A DNA stretch of 64,000 nucleotides. Source: CAYZTY01 sp964444665. GTDB taxonomy: Bacteria; Planctomycetota; Phycisphaerae; Sedimentisphaerales; CAYZTY01. Location: assembly GCA_964444665.1 (NCBI GenBank), contig CAYUIE010000001.1, forward strand, positions 1-64,000, read 5' to 3'. Every line of letters starts with the position of its first letter. Position 1 is the first letter of the stretch. Shown piece by piece: positions 43,345 to 53,536 of the stretch. A program made the position numbers and the translations under genes. The notes beneath the pieces were generated by a model. It made no database searches. It saw only the letters and a program-made list of their open reading frames with translations, and had not been told where the DNA came from.

Positions 43345-44619
43345 TTATTCGGTAATCACGGCTAATTTTTGCACTTTTTTTTCATTTTTGATTATTGAGG
43401 CGACCGTCGAGGCCTTGGCCACTCCACTGCGGGCCGTAACCCTGACGGTGAAGAAATCACTTTTGGTGGTAATGTACCTCTCAGCCTTTGTTATAGAATC
43501 TGCGTATGTGAGCAGCGAAGTTTTGAAATCGCGCATATCTTTATATGGCTTTCTTTGTCTTCTCTGTATAATTTCTTCGGCAATTTTGTCGGCATCGCCG
43601 CCGAATGTGAATGCGGCCTCGAGGACATGCCGTGGTGCCGTATTTATATTGACCGTTTCAGAGCCCCATAAACAGAGATATTTTAACGCCGATTCCCGTC
43701 TATTCTCACTCTCTACAATCGGTTTGGCAAGCATTTCGGTGTTTAATAGAACGCTGTGGAGCAGCCTTGTCCAATCGATAATGTGGGGAGATACTCCACT
43801 TACCGGAGGTTTACTTCCTTTAGGGGATTTTCCATATTTACTGTTGTTGATTCTACGTGAATTGGAGGTGTTCTTTTTGCCTTTCTTGGGCTTGGGATAG
43901 AATTTGAAACTCTTAATCTCGGCAATTTGTTTCATTTGAGCTTTTAAGTTTTTGATTTCGGACTTGTCCATTTCCATCCATTCACAAAAGATTTCGAGCG
44001 CAGCTTCAGCTTCTCGGCTTTGCTCTTTATCGGTAATTAAAGCCCAGCAGATAGGCATCTTTGCGTTTTCATCGTGGATATCGAAAGAGACTTCAGCCGA
44101 GCCGATTTCGAGTGTTATTTTTTTTGTTATTAAGGGCCATGGCGCGCCATACGGCCCCCGAATAGTGAGTGTATTGGGGTCAATCACCTCGCTAAAAATA
44201 TTTGGGTCAATATAGGCAATATCATTCGGTTCATTAACGTCTACAATGTCATTAAGGTCATTGGCTTCATTGGAAGCGGCCAGTTCGGCCAATATACTGG
44301 ACCATTCGTCAATGAGCTCCTGATATTCTTCTTCGGAAAGATTAAATACATCGGAGAAATCGGGCTCGTTAGGACGGGAGATTAGTTTTGGCTCTATAGT
44401 TTCTATAAATGTGAGTGCATATTTTAGTCCGGAATCGGCAGCATAGCGAGCGGCGGTATAGTCTATGAGGTACTGGTCTCTGTGTCGTTGAGCTGCCAGG
44501 CGGGCGTAAACACTATATGCAACAGTTGAAAGCGCCACAAGTATCACGAGCGTTATCACCAGGGCAACGGCCGGTCGAGATTTATTACTGAGTATCGCCT
44601 TGTTTTTCTCAGGGCTCAT
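43345..44619 (-). CDS. gspK: T2SS minor pseudopilin GspK
   Basis: 424 residues, the large minor pseudopilin. N-terminal helix (RPAVALVITLVILVALSTVA) without the G-F-x-L-x-E of major pilins but with the usual hydrophobic stretch. The middle has an insertion of Lys/Ser-rich low complexity (KPKKGKKNTSNSRR). The C-terminal half contains LWGSETVNINTAPRHVLEAA, the typical GspK helix-hairpin-helix element that caps the pseudopilus tip. Directly follows gspJ. Confidence 0.9.
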   Translation of the reverse strand: MSPEKNKAILSNKSRPAVALVITLVILVALSTVAYSVYARLAAQRHRDQYLIDYTAARYAADSGLKYALTFIETIEPKLISRPNEPDFSDVFNLSEEEYQELIDEWSSILAELAASNEANDLNDIVDVNEPNDIAYIDPNIFSEVIDPNTLTIRGPYGAPWPLITKKITLEIGSAEVSFDIHDENAKMPICWALITDKEQSREAEAALEIFCEWMEMDKSEIKNLKAQMKQIAEIKSFKFYPKPKKGKKNTSNSRRINNSKYGKSPKGSKPPVSGVSPHIIDWTRLLHSVLLNTEMLAKPIVESENRRESALKYLCLWGSETVNINTAPRHVLEAAFTFGGDADKIAEEIIQRRQRKPYKDMRDFKTSLLTYADSITKAERYITTKSDFFTVRVTARSGVAKASTVASIIKNEKKVQKLAVITE

Positions 44620-45345
44620 TTACGGAGATTCCTCGGGTATCTCAGGTACTATGAACGTGATTTTCCTTGTTCTGTCAATAGCGATAGTTCGCGTGATTTT
44701 TGCTTCTTCGGGCACGTCCAATCCTCCGGTTGGTGCCTTTAAGGGCTCGGCGAATGAGATTGTAACAATGATAGCAAGCGGAAGTTGTTCAAGGCTTTTG
44801 GCCCATTTGTCCAGAATTTTGCGACCTTGCAAAGCTTCGATTTTGAAGTAAGTGACGCCGGAGCATAGTGGTACGAAAAGCTCTCGCTCGGCCTTGGTTT
44901 TTTGGGCCTCGAGCAGTTTGTCCTCGTAGTTGATTCCACTGTGAGCGCGATATAAAACAAAACTGTCAATATCCGCATCATAACCGCTTTGCCAGATAAT
45001 TTTTTCAAAGGTCTTACGTCTCTGTTTGTTGTCTGCATAAAGACGATTTTCCATTGTCAGTCGGGCGATTCGATGGCCTTTTTCGAATTTGTTTTCAACG
45101 GTTATTGTGGCATTCATCTTTGAAAGGCTGAATCTGTCGACGTCCTCGGCGATTCGCTGAAGTATTTCCTGTGCGAGCGCGTTTTTATCGAGCTTATCAT
45201 TTATACCGGCCGCAACGGTATTCATACGTTCATAGACGGTAAAAAGTGCTATTAATGTTAGAGCGGCTATAGTGAGTGCGGTGAGTACTTCGACTAATGT
45301 AAAAGCCGACTTTGCGATGACTTGATTATTACAAGACTTAATCAT
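44620..45345 (-). CDS. gspJ: T2SS minor pseudopilin GspJ
   Basis: About 241 residues from ATG 45345 (MIKSCNNQVIAKSAFTLVEV); a longer start at 45399 overlaps gspI more. The prepilin motif AFTLVEVLTALTIAALTLIA contains the processing-site Glu after the A/F cleavage, then the usual ERMNTVAAGINDKLDKNALA helix. The globular part is beta-rich. Together with GspI and GspK it would form the pseudopilus tip. Confidence 0.85.
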   Translation of the reverse strand: MIKSCNNQVIAKSAFTLVEVLTALTIAALTLIALFTVYERMNTVAAGINDKLDKNALAQEILQRIAEDVDRFSLSKMNATITVENKFEKGHRIARLTMENRLYADNKQRRKTFEKIIWQSGYDADIDSFVLYRAHSGINYEDKLLEAQKTKAERELFVPLCSGVTYFKIEALQGRKILDKWAKSLEQLPLAIIVTISFAEPLKAPTGGLDVPEEAKITRTIAIDRTRKITFIVPEIPEESP

Positions 45346-45362
45346 ATAAATTCTGTTTAAAG

Positions 45363-45989
45363 TTAGGAATCGAACAAGAGTTTTACCAGCCAATCCCACT
45401 GTTCCTGCTTTGACAGACTATCCCAGTCGTCGGGGAGCCAATCATACTTTTTATTTTTGGCCGGGGTAGAGCTGGTCTGAGGGGATTCTTCACCGGATTG
45501 AGTCGGCTGTGTTGGCTCTGTTGTGCTTTCGAGGGCCTGTTGAGTTCTTTGCCATTGTCTTACTTTGAGAACTTGAAGCACCTGCTCTACGCTAAGGTCG
45601 GTTACCCAGTGAGTGAATTCTACGGTTTGTTCCTCGTTCTGGCTGTCGGTATAGGTTGCAGAACAGACGGCCTTTATCCACATTCGCTGTGTTTTCGGCT
45701 CGTAAAATGTCTCGACCGAGCTTGTTGACTGGATGTCCGGATTCTGGTCGCTGCTGGCGTATTCCAGTGTTTCTTCGACCGTATCGGAAGCCAAAATTTT
45801 TTCCATATTGTCACGGGCCAGGTGGAATGCTTCGATTCTGAGCTGTCTGTCTATCGCCTGCTCAGTGTATCGGTTTATAGCCACCAGCACCGTAGAGCTG
45901 ATAAACGCAAGAATCATCAGGGCGATGACAACTTCCGGCAGGCTGAAACCCATCGGGCGTTTATTACTTTTTCTTTCAGAAAAACACAT
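45363..45989 (-). CDS. gspI: T2SS minor pseudopilin GspI
   Basis: 208 residues. MGFSLPEVVIALMILAFIS carries the prepilin peptidase site (G/F, Glu at +5). A typical globular domain follows (AFHLARDNMEKILASDTVEE, then TQRMWIKAVCSATY). The C-terminal ~50 residues add a Pro/Thr/Gln-rich extension and a W-rich end (YDWLPDDWDSLSKQEQWDWL), which is not usual for GspI. Overlaps gspH by about 14 bp. Confidence 0.85.
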   Translation of the reverse strand: MCFSERKSNKRPMGFSLPEVVIALMILAFISSTVLVAINRYTEQAIDRQLRIEAFHLARDNMEKILASDTVEETLEYASSDQNPDIQSTSSVETFYEPKTQRMWIKAVCSATYTDSQNEEQTVEFTHWVTDLSVEQVLQVLKVRQWQRTQQALESTTEPTQPTQSGEESPQTSSTPAKNKKYDWLPDDWDSLSKQEQWDWLVKLLFDS

Positions 45990-46557
45990 TTTCTTTGGGT
46001 ACCAAAAGCTCCACGTTTCCTTTTTTCAGTTCTATGATTCTGTTTAACCGATTAACAATTACGGAGTATTCCTGACCGCTGGAATCAAGCAGCACTATTT
46101 TGCCGCCCGACTGCCAGCCGGAACGGCCCGCACGGAAGAAGGCCATTTCCAAATCTTCGCTCGTACGCCAGGCGTCATCGAACTCGATGTACGAAAGCTG
46201 GCAGTTTTCATTAAATTGACTTGTTTGAATAATGTCATCATCCAATATCTCGGACAAGTCGGGTGAGGTAATTTGTCGTAGTGTGTATGTCTGCTCCGTT
46301 GTATCGAATATAACTTCGTATCTTTTGTCCGTCTCAGCGGCGGCGATAACGGCCATCCGCATTAAGTCGATAAGCTCCTGGGCCTTATTTTTGAATCTGG
46401 ATTTACCGACTATGCCGGTTATGTTCAGCATAGCCAGGGAGGAAAACAGAGCTATTATAACCAGCACCATCAGCATCTCGGCCAGCACATAGGCTGGAAA
46501 CAGCCGCGAGGGACTTTGTTCGAGTTGTCCGTCGCGTTCTGTTTTATCAGTTTGCAT
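45976..46557 (-). CDS. gspH: T2SS pseudopilin GspH
   Basis: 193 residues from ATG 46557, within the last codons of gspG; a longer frame to 46740 is a shadow of gspG. Prepilin helix PAYVLAEMLMVLVIIALFSS, then IDLMRMAVIAAAETDKRYEV typical of GspH/FimT. The cleavage region is RLFPAYVLAE rather than GFxLxE, so processing by a prepilin peptidase may be atypical. C-terminal beta domain ends SVIVNRLNRIIELKK. Confidence 0.8.
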   Translation of the reverse strand: MQTDKTERDGQLEQSPSRLFPAYVLAEMLMVLVIIALFSSLAMLNITGIVGKSRFKNKAQELIDLMRMAVIAAAETDKRYEVIFDTTEQTYTLRQITSPDLSEILDDDIIQTSQFNENCQLSYIEFDDAWRTSEDLEMAFFRAGRSGWQSGGKIVLLDSSGQEYSVIVNRLNRIIELKKGNVELLVPKENVFF

Positions 46558-46987
46558 CGGTGCTGTATAAATCGGCATCATAACCTTCACCGCCTGGTTC
46601 GCCGTCGGCACCATAGCTGATAATAACAAAGGGTTTTCCGCTTTCAGGATACTCCTGATAGACGAATTCGTATTTCCATCCATCCAGTGGGACCTCGGTG
46701 GTCCCAAGGTATCCACCCGGCTCATATCCCTCCACATCACTGGGCTGTTCGATAAGCGCTTCGAGTCCTTCCTCTTCGGTTGGATAACGATTTGTGTCCA
46801 TTTTGAATTGCATGATGGCGCTATGCAGCTTTTTTAGATTAGACTTGGTGGTAATCACGCGTGCTTTGTCTGTCTGTCCCATAAAGTTTGTTACGACCAT
46901 GGCGGCAAGAAGGCCAAGAATAATGATTACCGCCATAAGCTCGACCATTGTAAGCCCCTTCCTGTTTTTCTTTTTGTATGTTGTCAT
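46547..46987 (-). CDS. gspG: T2SS major pseudopilin GspG
   Basis: 146 residues. KNRKGLTMVELMAVIIILGLL has the G/L processing site and Glu5. The conserved GspG body follows: SNLKKLHSAIMQFKMDTNRY, then PTEEEGLEALIEQP and VPLDGWKYEFVYQE, ending in calcium-site-type ISYGADGEPGGEGYDADL. GspG polymerises to form the pseudopilus. Good agreement in length and motifs. 51 bp after the start-distal end of gspF. Confidence 0.97.
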   Translation of the reverse strand: MTTYKKKNRKGLTMVELMAVIIILGLLAAMVVTNFMGQTDKARVITTKSNLKKLHSAIMQFKMDTNRYPTEEEGLEALIEQPSDVEGYEPGGYLGTTEVPLDGWKYEFVYQEYPESGKPFVIISYGADGEPGGEGYDADLYSTDAN

Positions 46988-47038
46988 ATTCAGCCCCTTT
47001 GTTTAAACTGGTCCGTTTAGTTTAATCCTTTACTTTCG

Positions 47039-48253
47039 TTAAAACTGTCCTGCGGAGAACCTTATAATCGGCAGCAGAGTGGCGTAGGCGATTAATCCAA
47101 CTATTGCCGCCATAGATACTATTATAAGCGGTTCAATCGCGGCGCCCAGCCTTTCGATTACGACATCTGTTGAAGACTCGAGATTCTCGCTGATTCTGGC
47201 AAGCATACTTTCGAGCTCTCCACTCTTTTCACCAACTGCCACCATATGCGCCGTTGCGGGGTCTATCACGCCACTATCGCGCAGCGGCGTAGTGATATCA
47301 GCCCCGGCAAGGATTCTTTCACGTGCCTGATTGACAGCATGCCTCATAACGCCGTTTCCGGTAACCTCCGCCACGGCCCGCAGCGAATCGGCCATACTGA
47401 GGCCTGAGGCGAGCAGAGTCGAGAGTGTCGAGGCAAATCGTGCGACGACACGCTGCCTTATCAGAGGGCCAAAAATCGGCAGCGACAGCAGCAGTCTGTC
47501 TCGCATTAGCATACCTTTTTCAGTAGCGACGAATCGCTTATAACCCCAGAAAATCACTGCGAGCACAGCAAGAATAACGAACCACCAGTTTCTAAGTACG
47601 TAGCTTACCGTCATCATAATCTTGGTTATGACCGGAAGTTCCTGTCCTGCCTTTGCAATCTGTTCGGTAATTTTTGGGATTACTGCCGTTGTCAAAATCA
47701 ACAGTGCTGCAATACATATGACTATCAGTATAACCGGATATATCATTACGGTTATTATTTTTGTCTCGACTCGCTGGCGTTTTTCCAGGAACTGTGTAAT
47801 AGTTGTCAGACTTGACGCCAGCATTCCGGTAACTTCACCGATATGGACCATACTTATATAAATGACATCGAAATAATCGCTGTAATCGCGCATTGTGTCG
47901 GCCACTGATTCACCGGATACGACTCTATCGCGAATGTCGGTGATAACATTTTGGAATTTGGCATCGGAGCTTTGCTGTATAAGTACCGACAGTGCTTCTG
48001 TTAGTTTTATGCCCGCCGTCAACAATGTAGCAAGCTGCTTGGTGAAGTTCAGTACCTCTTTTTTTCTTCCTTTACCCAGCAGAGACATAAATGAAAAGCG
48101 TCTTTCAGCCTGGGTAGAGATGGCAGCAATGTTGGTTGGGTGTAAGTTCCTTGCGCGCAGTTGTTTTCTGGCGGCATAGGCATTTTCGGCTGTGACCGAG
48201 CCTTTTACCGTTTTCCTGTCGTCGGCAATGGCTGTGTAACTGAATCGCGGCAT
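47039..48253 (-). CDS. gspF: T2SS inner-membrane platform protein GspF
   Basis: 404 residues. Short N-terminal cytosolic domain with FSYTAIADDRKTVKGSVTAE, then two T2SSF domains: residues ~70-190 (LNFTKQLATLLTAGIKLTEA) and ~270-395 (ARFASTLSTLLASGLSMADS), each with its membrane helices. The final MVAVGEKSGELESML is the conserved GspF end. Forms the base platform that works with GspE. Length is standard. Confidence 0.97.
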   Translation of the reverse strand: MPRFSYTAIADDRKTVKGSVTAENAYAARKQLRARNLHPTNIAAISTQAERRFSFMSLLGKGRKKEVLNFTKQLATLLTAGIKLTEALSVLIQQSSDAKFQNVITDIRDRVVSGESVADTMRDYSDYFDVIYISMVHIGEVTGMLASSLTTITQFLEKRQRVETKIITVMIYPVILIVICIAALLILTTAVIPKITEQIAKAGQELPVITKIMMTVSYVLRNWWFVILAVLAVIFWGYKRFVATEKGMLMRDRLLLSLPIFGPLIRQRVVARFASTLSTLLASGLSMADSLRAVAEVTGNGVMRHAVNQARERILAGADITTPLRDSGVIDPATAHMVAVGEKSGELESMLARISENLESSTDVVIERLGAAIEPLIIVSMAAIVGLIAYATLLPIIRFSAGQF

Positions 48254-48355
48254 AGCTTATTTTGACTGCTGAGTATTTTTGTTTTTTACTATTAACTACG
48301 AAACTTGATAGTCATCTCTTTATTCTTCTTAATCCCAACCCTTTGATGCTTGTTT

Positions 48356-50062
48356 TTAAATTACATCGGCCTGAGTCACACGCAACACTTCGGTTATAGT
48401 CGTTATTCCAGCGGCAACTTTCCTTGCTCCGTCCATTCGCAGGGTCTGCAGTCCGGCATCAATAGAGTGTTTTTTTATATCGCCGGCGTTGGCCTTTTTG
48501 TAAACCAGGTTTCTGATTTGTTCATCAATAAGCATAAGTTCATATATACCTGTTCGGCCGCGATACCCCGTATCAAAACATTTATCACATCCCTGACCTG
48601 TGAAAAACTGTGCTTTTGAGCTGCCAATATCGCCGAGGCCGAGTTCTCTCAGTTCGTGCGCCGACGGTTCATACTGTTTTTTGCAGTCCGGACAGACCTT
48701 TCGGACCAGTCTCTGAGCCATGACAGCGATAAGGGACGAGCTTACCAAATATGGCTCGACGCCGAGGTCGATAAGCCTGGTGACGGCACCGGCCGAATCA
48801 TTTGTGTGCAGCGTGCTAAAGACAAGGTGTCCCGTCAGAGATGACTGGATGGCCATTCGTGCCGTCTCCTGGTCCCGGACTTCGCCGACCATTATTATGT
48901 CGGGGTCCTGACGCAAAACATGGCGAAGAGCGGTTATGAAGGTCATCCCCTTCTTTGCGGCGACCTGCATCTGGCTGATTCCCTCGAGCTGGTATTCGAT
49001 GGGGTCTTCGATGGTCATAACGTTTTTTTCCACGGAATTAAGACGGTTCAAACAGGCGTAGAGGGTTGTACTTTTGCCGCTTCCGGTCGGCCCGGTTACG
49101 AATATCACGCCATGGGAACGGTTCAAAAGTGAGTCGAGTTTTTTCAGGTCGTCTTCCCACAAGCCCAGTTCATGGAGGCCAAACAGGCCTGTGCTTTTGT
49201 CCAGCAGCCTGAGCACACTTCGTTCACCGTAGCTGGTCGGGACGGTGCTTATACGCAGGTCGATTTCCCGCTGGCCGACCCGGACGCTGCATCTGCCGTC
49301 CTGGGGCATTCGACGTTCGGCGATGTCCATTCCCGCCATAACCTTAATACGCGAGATTACCAGCGACAGGACGTTTCTGTTAAGGCTCAGCACGTCGTAA
49401 AGAATGCCGTCAATACGATAACGTACCTGGATTTTAGTTTCGTAGGGGTGGACGTGGATATCACTGGCTCTTAGCTGTAGCGCGCGAAAGAGAATATCAT
49501 TAACCAGCCTGATCACCGGCGGACGGTTTACAATGTCAAGCAGGTCGTCGGAAGAGGCCACTTCATCGACAAGCTGGTTAAGATTCTGTGAGTCCAGCTC
49601 CTCGGCAACGTCCTCAATCACGGTTGTTTTCTGCTCGTATGCCACGTCGATTGCGGCTGTTATTGTCGTCCGTGTGGCAACGGCAATCTCCACAGGATAG
49701 CCGGTCATTTTGGAGACGTTGTCAATGGCATCGGTGTTTAAAGGCGAGGCCAGTACCAGTGTTAGCTCGCTGTTGTTCTGGTCGGGCTTTATTCCAATCA
49801 GGTAATGATGCTGGGCATAGTTGGCCGGTATCGACTCGATAAAATGCGACGGTACTTGCGAGGCGGGAACTTCCGAGAGGAACTCAAGTCCAAGTGCCTG
49901 AGCAAGGAGTTTTAGAACCTTTTCTTCCGTAAAGTTAGGGCAGTTAAGCAGTAACTCATCAAGGCGACGGCCGTCATCTTTGGACTCTTCAAGATACCTG
50001 GCCAGCACCTTGTGGTCCAGTATGCCTGTTCTTTTAGCTATTTGTATGAGTAACTCTTTCAT
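48356..50062 (-). CDS. gspE: T2SS ATPase GspE
   Basis: 568 residues. N-terminal GSPII_E_N domain (residues ~1-150, MKELLIQIAKRTGIL), then the ATPase core. Walker A VTGPTGSGKSTTLYACLN, Asp box and Walker B DPDIIMVGEVRDQETA, His box LVFSTLHTNDSAGAVTRL, and a zinc tetracysteine (CPDCKKQ ... CDKCFDTGYRGRTGIYEL). It powers pseudopilus extension at the cytosolic face. Complete and canonical. Confidence 0.98.
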   Translation of the reverse strand: MKELLIQIAKRTGILDHKVLARYLEESKDDGRRLDELLLNCPNFTEEKVLKLLAQALGLEFLSEVPASQVPSHFIESIPANYAQHHYLIGIKPDQNNSELTLVLASPLNTDAIDNVSKMTGYPVEIAVATRTTITAAIDVAYEQKTTVIEDVAEELDSQNLNQLVDEVASSDDLLDIVNRPPVIRLVNDILFRALQLRASDIHVHPYETKIQVRYRIDGILYDVLSLNRNVLSLVISRIKVMAGMDIAERRMPQDGRCSVRVGQREIDLRISTVPTSYGERSVLRLLDKSTGLFGLHELGLWEDDLKKLDSLLNRSHGVIFVTGPTGSGKSTTLYACLNRLNSVEKNVMTIEDPIEYQLEGISQMQVAAKKGMTFITALRHVLRQDPDIIMVGEVRDQETARMAIQSSLTGHLVFSTLHTNDSAGAVTRLIDLGVEPYLVSSSLIAVMAQRLVRKVCPDCKKQYEPSAHELRELGLGDIGSSKAQFFTGQGCDKCFDTGYRGRTGIYELMLIDEQIRNLVYKKANAGDIKKHSIDAGLQTLRMDGARKVAAGITTITEVLRVTQADVI

Positions 50063-50093
50063 TTCGTGCTAAATTGTACAACACACGACACTT

Positions 50094-53000
50094 TTATTCT
50101 TCCTCGAGGACGTTCAATGGGTCGACCTTGTCGGCCGGAAGGCCCGGCAGGTTTCGATAGTCCTGAAATTCTTTCTCGCTTTTTTCAAAGGCTTCACGAT
50201 TCTTTCGGGATATATTCTCCAGTTGTTCTAAACCCATTAAGTCGGTGCCGGGCCTGAGGATATTTGCTTTGACGAAGATATAAAGCTTACTGGCCTCATT
50301 GGTGTTTTGGACATTTCTAAATAATGCGCCCACAAGAGGAATGTCTCCAAGGATCGGTACCTTTTCGCCGCCCTTTGCCTGGGCTAATTTAATCAGCCCG
50401 CCAAGGATAATAGTCTTGCCGTCCGGGACAGTAACAGTCGTATTGATTTCGCTTCTAGTTTGGTCCGGCGGTTTTTCCTGACCAAGGGTATCGGGGTCGA
50501 AATCCTCGCGTTTCATACTGACCTCGAGCCTTAATAAGTCGCCTTCGCTTATATGAGGCGTTATGACCAGTTGTATATCGGCGGTGTACGGCTGAAAGGT
50601 TCTCGTATAAATGGTGCCTGAGTCGGTTGTTGTTGAGCCTTCAATGGTAATATTTGTGGTGGCGGTGGTAATGATTTTTCCCTCTTCATTATCATTGACA
50701 AGGACTTTAGGTTTGGCCAGTACGCGTCCGTAGTTTTTCTGTTGTATGGCCGTTATGAGGGCCTGTATGTGTTTTGAGCTGTAAAATCCCTTGGTTTGTC
50801 CGGAGTTGTCAAAGCCCAACTCCATAGTGTTTGTAATCCCCGTAGCCAGCGCAGCCAGGCCACTGCCGACGTTTGCCACCACGGCGTGTTCGGTGTTGGC
50901 GATGATATTCAGGTCATATTCGAACGCGTCGGTCTTGTCCACCTCAACAAGGGTAACATCAATGAGTACCTGGGGTCTTCTCTTGTCAAGGCTTTGTATG
51001 AGTTTGTTTATCCATTCCTGGTTTTTTTTGCTTGCATAAACGATGATGGAAAAGGTGTTTTCATCTGCGACGATTGTAATATCCTCCTGCCTTGTTTTTG
51101 CCTGGACCTTCCCTTCTTTGTCCCGTGTGGTTTTCTCGACCAGTTCGTTCAAAACCTCGGCCAGAGCTTTCGGGTCCTGGTTTTCGAGAGGATAAATTTC
51201 ATACGGTATAGCCGCCTTGACCGGCTCACGGTCGACATAAGCAATAATCATTGCTATTGCTTCGTGTTGTTCCGAAGTGGCGTTGATAAGAAGCGAGTTA
51301 GTCATCTCCAGCAGGTCAACCTGCGCCCCTTCGGCAAGAATCTCAGCGGGGATTGGTTCCCTGCCGGCTCTTGGTATTGGCCTGGTCTTTGTCTCGCTGA
51401 TAACACCGAGTGTGTTTAGTGTGTCCAGAATCTCCTGGGCATCAACATATTGTATTTCATACTCCTTGATAAACCTTAAATCCTGTTGGGGGATATCGAA
51501 GGCATCTATCAGCTCATTGACAAGATTGATTTCTGCGGGTAGTCCGACCATTAAAATTCGGTTTGTTCTCTCGTCGGGAGCCAGAAAAATTGAAGGTTTC
51601 TGGGTCGTAGTTGTTCTCGTAGTAGGAGCCGCTGGAGTTCGTCGTCGGCCCCGTCTGGTCCTGGTTGCGGGTGCTCTTGCCTCTGTGGAAACACTGATTG
51701 AAACGGTGCCAAGCTGCTCGACAAGGGATATGATTTTTGGAGTGAGTGTGTTTGCAATAGTATATATCAGCTGCCTGTATGTAAACTGTTTTGGTTCGCC
51801 CGGCTGGTCAACCAGGTCCAGTAGCTGATTTATACGTCCCATACGATATGCAAATTCGGTAATTATCAACTGATTTGTCTCCGGCAGCTCTGTAATTTCT
51901 GTACCGAGTTTCATACCTGTCAGCAGTGTCTTAGCTGTGGCAGTGTTAATATAATCGAGGTCGAAAACTCGAGTCATAACCACATCACCGGGCTGGATAG
52001 CTTCACCATTGATGCGTAGAGTAGGGTCGGTATTTAGCGCTTCGCCGACCGGAACTATCGTGACCAGATTGCCTTTGCGACTCATCGCAAAGCCTTTGAA
52101 CTTGAGTACAGACTCCAGCAGAGAGTATAAGTCCTTGACCTTTAAGGGGCCCTGCACCTTCAACGTAACATCTCCCCTGATTTTGCCGGGATCGTAAAGG
52201 TAGTCCAGGCTTAGATATTTACCCATCAAGTCCAGCAGAGCAATTATGTCTACCTTTTCAGGCAGGTCCAGCTCAAGCTGCTCATCACCGTTTGGTATTG
52301 TCATTTCTTCAATTAACAGGGGAATTTGTTCTATCATTTCATCCTGTTCCGGCTCGACGTAAAAATCCTCCATGGCTTCCGATACGTCGGCAGGTTCTAC
52401 TTCAGTGGTTTCCTGGAGTTTGACATCCGGTTGCTCCGTTGTAGTTTCATCTTCAAGCTGTGCAGGCTCCGTAGGTACCGGGATAGTCTCGAGTTCACCG
52501 GGCAGTTTTAACAGTTCAGAAGCTTCTTCCTCGGCAATCTTTTCAGCTTTGGCAAGTGAATCGAGAAGTTTGTCGAAAAGCTCGTTCAAATCTTTCTCAG
52601 TCTGACTTTCCTCAGGCTCTGGGGCCAGCTGTGGCACCTGTTGTTTAGCGGGTTCGGTGGGTGTGAACTGATTGGGCTCTGGTGTTAGAGGAGTCGTAGG
52701 AGCTTCAGGTTGGGTCAGCTTAATGCCTGCCTCGCCGGCCATTTTCAACTTCTCGATAGCCTGAGTTATTCTGATTAGCTGCTTTTTGGGGGCAACCAGA
52801 ACCAGGATATCATTAAGTGTGTCCATTATTGCTGCGGAGGTGCCGGTGATGGGTGGGTCAAGGAAAGTGCCTATGTGGACGTCACCGAGCAGGTTGGCAA
52901 TTTGCTGATTGGTTGGCCATTTAATGACGTCACTATCCTGAGCAATTGATTTTATGATAAACTCATCGTCTATGTCAACATCGATGAGTTTGACGACAGA

Positions 53001-53282
53001 TGTGGCTTTTACCAGGTCCAGAGGCCCGGCGGTTACTATAAGTGCATTATTAACAGGTATTAACGAAATAGTATTGCCGATTTTAAGCTTGGTAAGATAC
53101 TCCTTTACCTTCTGAGCAGGTATATATCTTGGGGAAAAGACGCGTGTTCGCAGAGGTACGTAGGTCGGCTCATTTTGCTCGGCCGGTGTGAAATCGGCGA
53201 GAAAAAGCAGCAAGCTTGTTATAGAAAGCAGCGTAACAAGAATAGAACCATTCAGTTGAGATAAAAGTTTATTTTTCCGCAT
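50094..53282 (-). CDS. gspD: T2SS secretin GspD, extended form
   Basis: 1062 residues, much longer than the ~650-700 of enterobacterial GspD. Signal segment (ILVTLLSITSLLLFLADFTP) then an extra N-like module (~40-130), and a ~140-residue Pro/Glu/Thr-rich linker (~190-330). Then N0 (VDIIALLDLMGKYLSLDYLY), N1-N3 type modules, with an Arg/Thr/Pro-rich insert (RTRRGRRRTPAAPTTRTTTT) and finally the secretin domain (VLIDVTLVEVDKTDAFEYDL ... VPDGKTIILGGLI ... VPILGDIPLVGALF). Forms the outer-membrane channel. The additional N-terminal modules may span a wide periplasm or mediate species-specific contacts. Confidence 0.95.
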   Translation of the reverse strand: MRKNKLLSQLNGSILVTLLSITSLLLFLADFTPAEQNEPTYVPLRTRVFSPRYIPAQKVKEYLTKLKIGNTISLIPVNNALIVTAGPLDLVKATSVVKLIDVDIDDEFIIKSIAQDSDVIKWPTNQQIANLLGDVHIGTFLDPPITGTSAAIMDTLNDILVLVAPKKQLIRITQAIEKLKMAGEAGIKLTQPEAPTTPLTPEPNQFTPTEPAKQQVPQLAPEPEESQTEKDLNELFDKLLDSLAKAEKIAEEEASELLKLPGELETIPVPTEPAQLEDETTTEQPDVKLQETTEVEPADVSEAMEDFYVEPEQDEMIEQIPLLIEEMTIPNGDEQLELDLPEKVDIIALLDLMGKYLSLDYLYDPGKIRGDVTLKVQGPLKVKDLYSLLESVLKFKGFAMSRKGNLVTIVPVGEALNTDPTLRINGEAIQPGDVVMTRVFDLDYINTATAKTLLTGMKLGTEITELPETNQLIITEFAYRMGRINQLLDLVDQPGEPKQFTYRQLIYTIANTLTPKIISLVEQLGTVSISVSTEARAPATRTRRGRRRTPAAPTTRTTTTQKPSIFLAPDERTNRILMVGLPAEINLVNELIDAFDIPQQDLRFIKEYEIQYVDAQEILDTLNTLGVISETKTRPIPRAGREPIPAEILAEGAQVDLLEMTNSLLINATSEQHEAIAMIIAYVDREPVKAAIPYEIYPLENQDPKALAEVLNELVEKTTRDKEGKVQAKTRQEDITIVADENTFSIIVYASKKNQEWINKLIQSLDKRRPQVLIDVTLVEVDKTDAFEYDLNIIANTEHAVVANVGSGLAALATGITNTMELGFDNSGQTKGFYSSKHIQALITAIQQKNYGRVLAKPKVLVNDNEEGKIITTATTNITIEGSTTTDSGTIYTRTFQPYTADIQLVITPHISEGDLLRLEVSMKREDFDPDTLGQEKPPDQTRSEINTTVTVPDGKTIILGGLIKLAQAKGGEKVPILGDIPLVGALFRNVQNTNEASKLYIFVKANILRPGTDLMGLEQLENISRKNREAFEKSEKEFQDYRNLPGLPADKVDPLNVLEEE

Positions 53283-53536
53283 AATTCACTCCCGCAAATA
53301 TGCCTAAAAGTGCTGTTTTATTAGAATTTCAGTACCTAAGCCGGTATACAACCAAGGAACGTTTGCGATAACTTCTTATTTTACAAGATGATGCGCATAC
53401 ACGGTTCCTTCGGTGCCTGTCGTGCTGCTGCACGAAGAGCATATAATTAAGACAGAAAAGCCGGCAAAAAGTTCCTTCTTTTGGAGTGGAAAGGGATAAT
53501 ATATTTTTGACTGGAATTGTTCTGTTTCGGCCGAGG
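53283..53536. other. Spacer between gspC and gspD
   Basis: About 250 bp between the gspC stop and gspD start. Contains no supported gene; a 75-codon minus-strand frame here has no recognisable features. Short complementary segments (for example CGTGCTGCTGCACG near 53418-53432) could form hairpins. A separate gspD promoter may lie here, unproven. Confidence 0.35.
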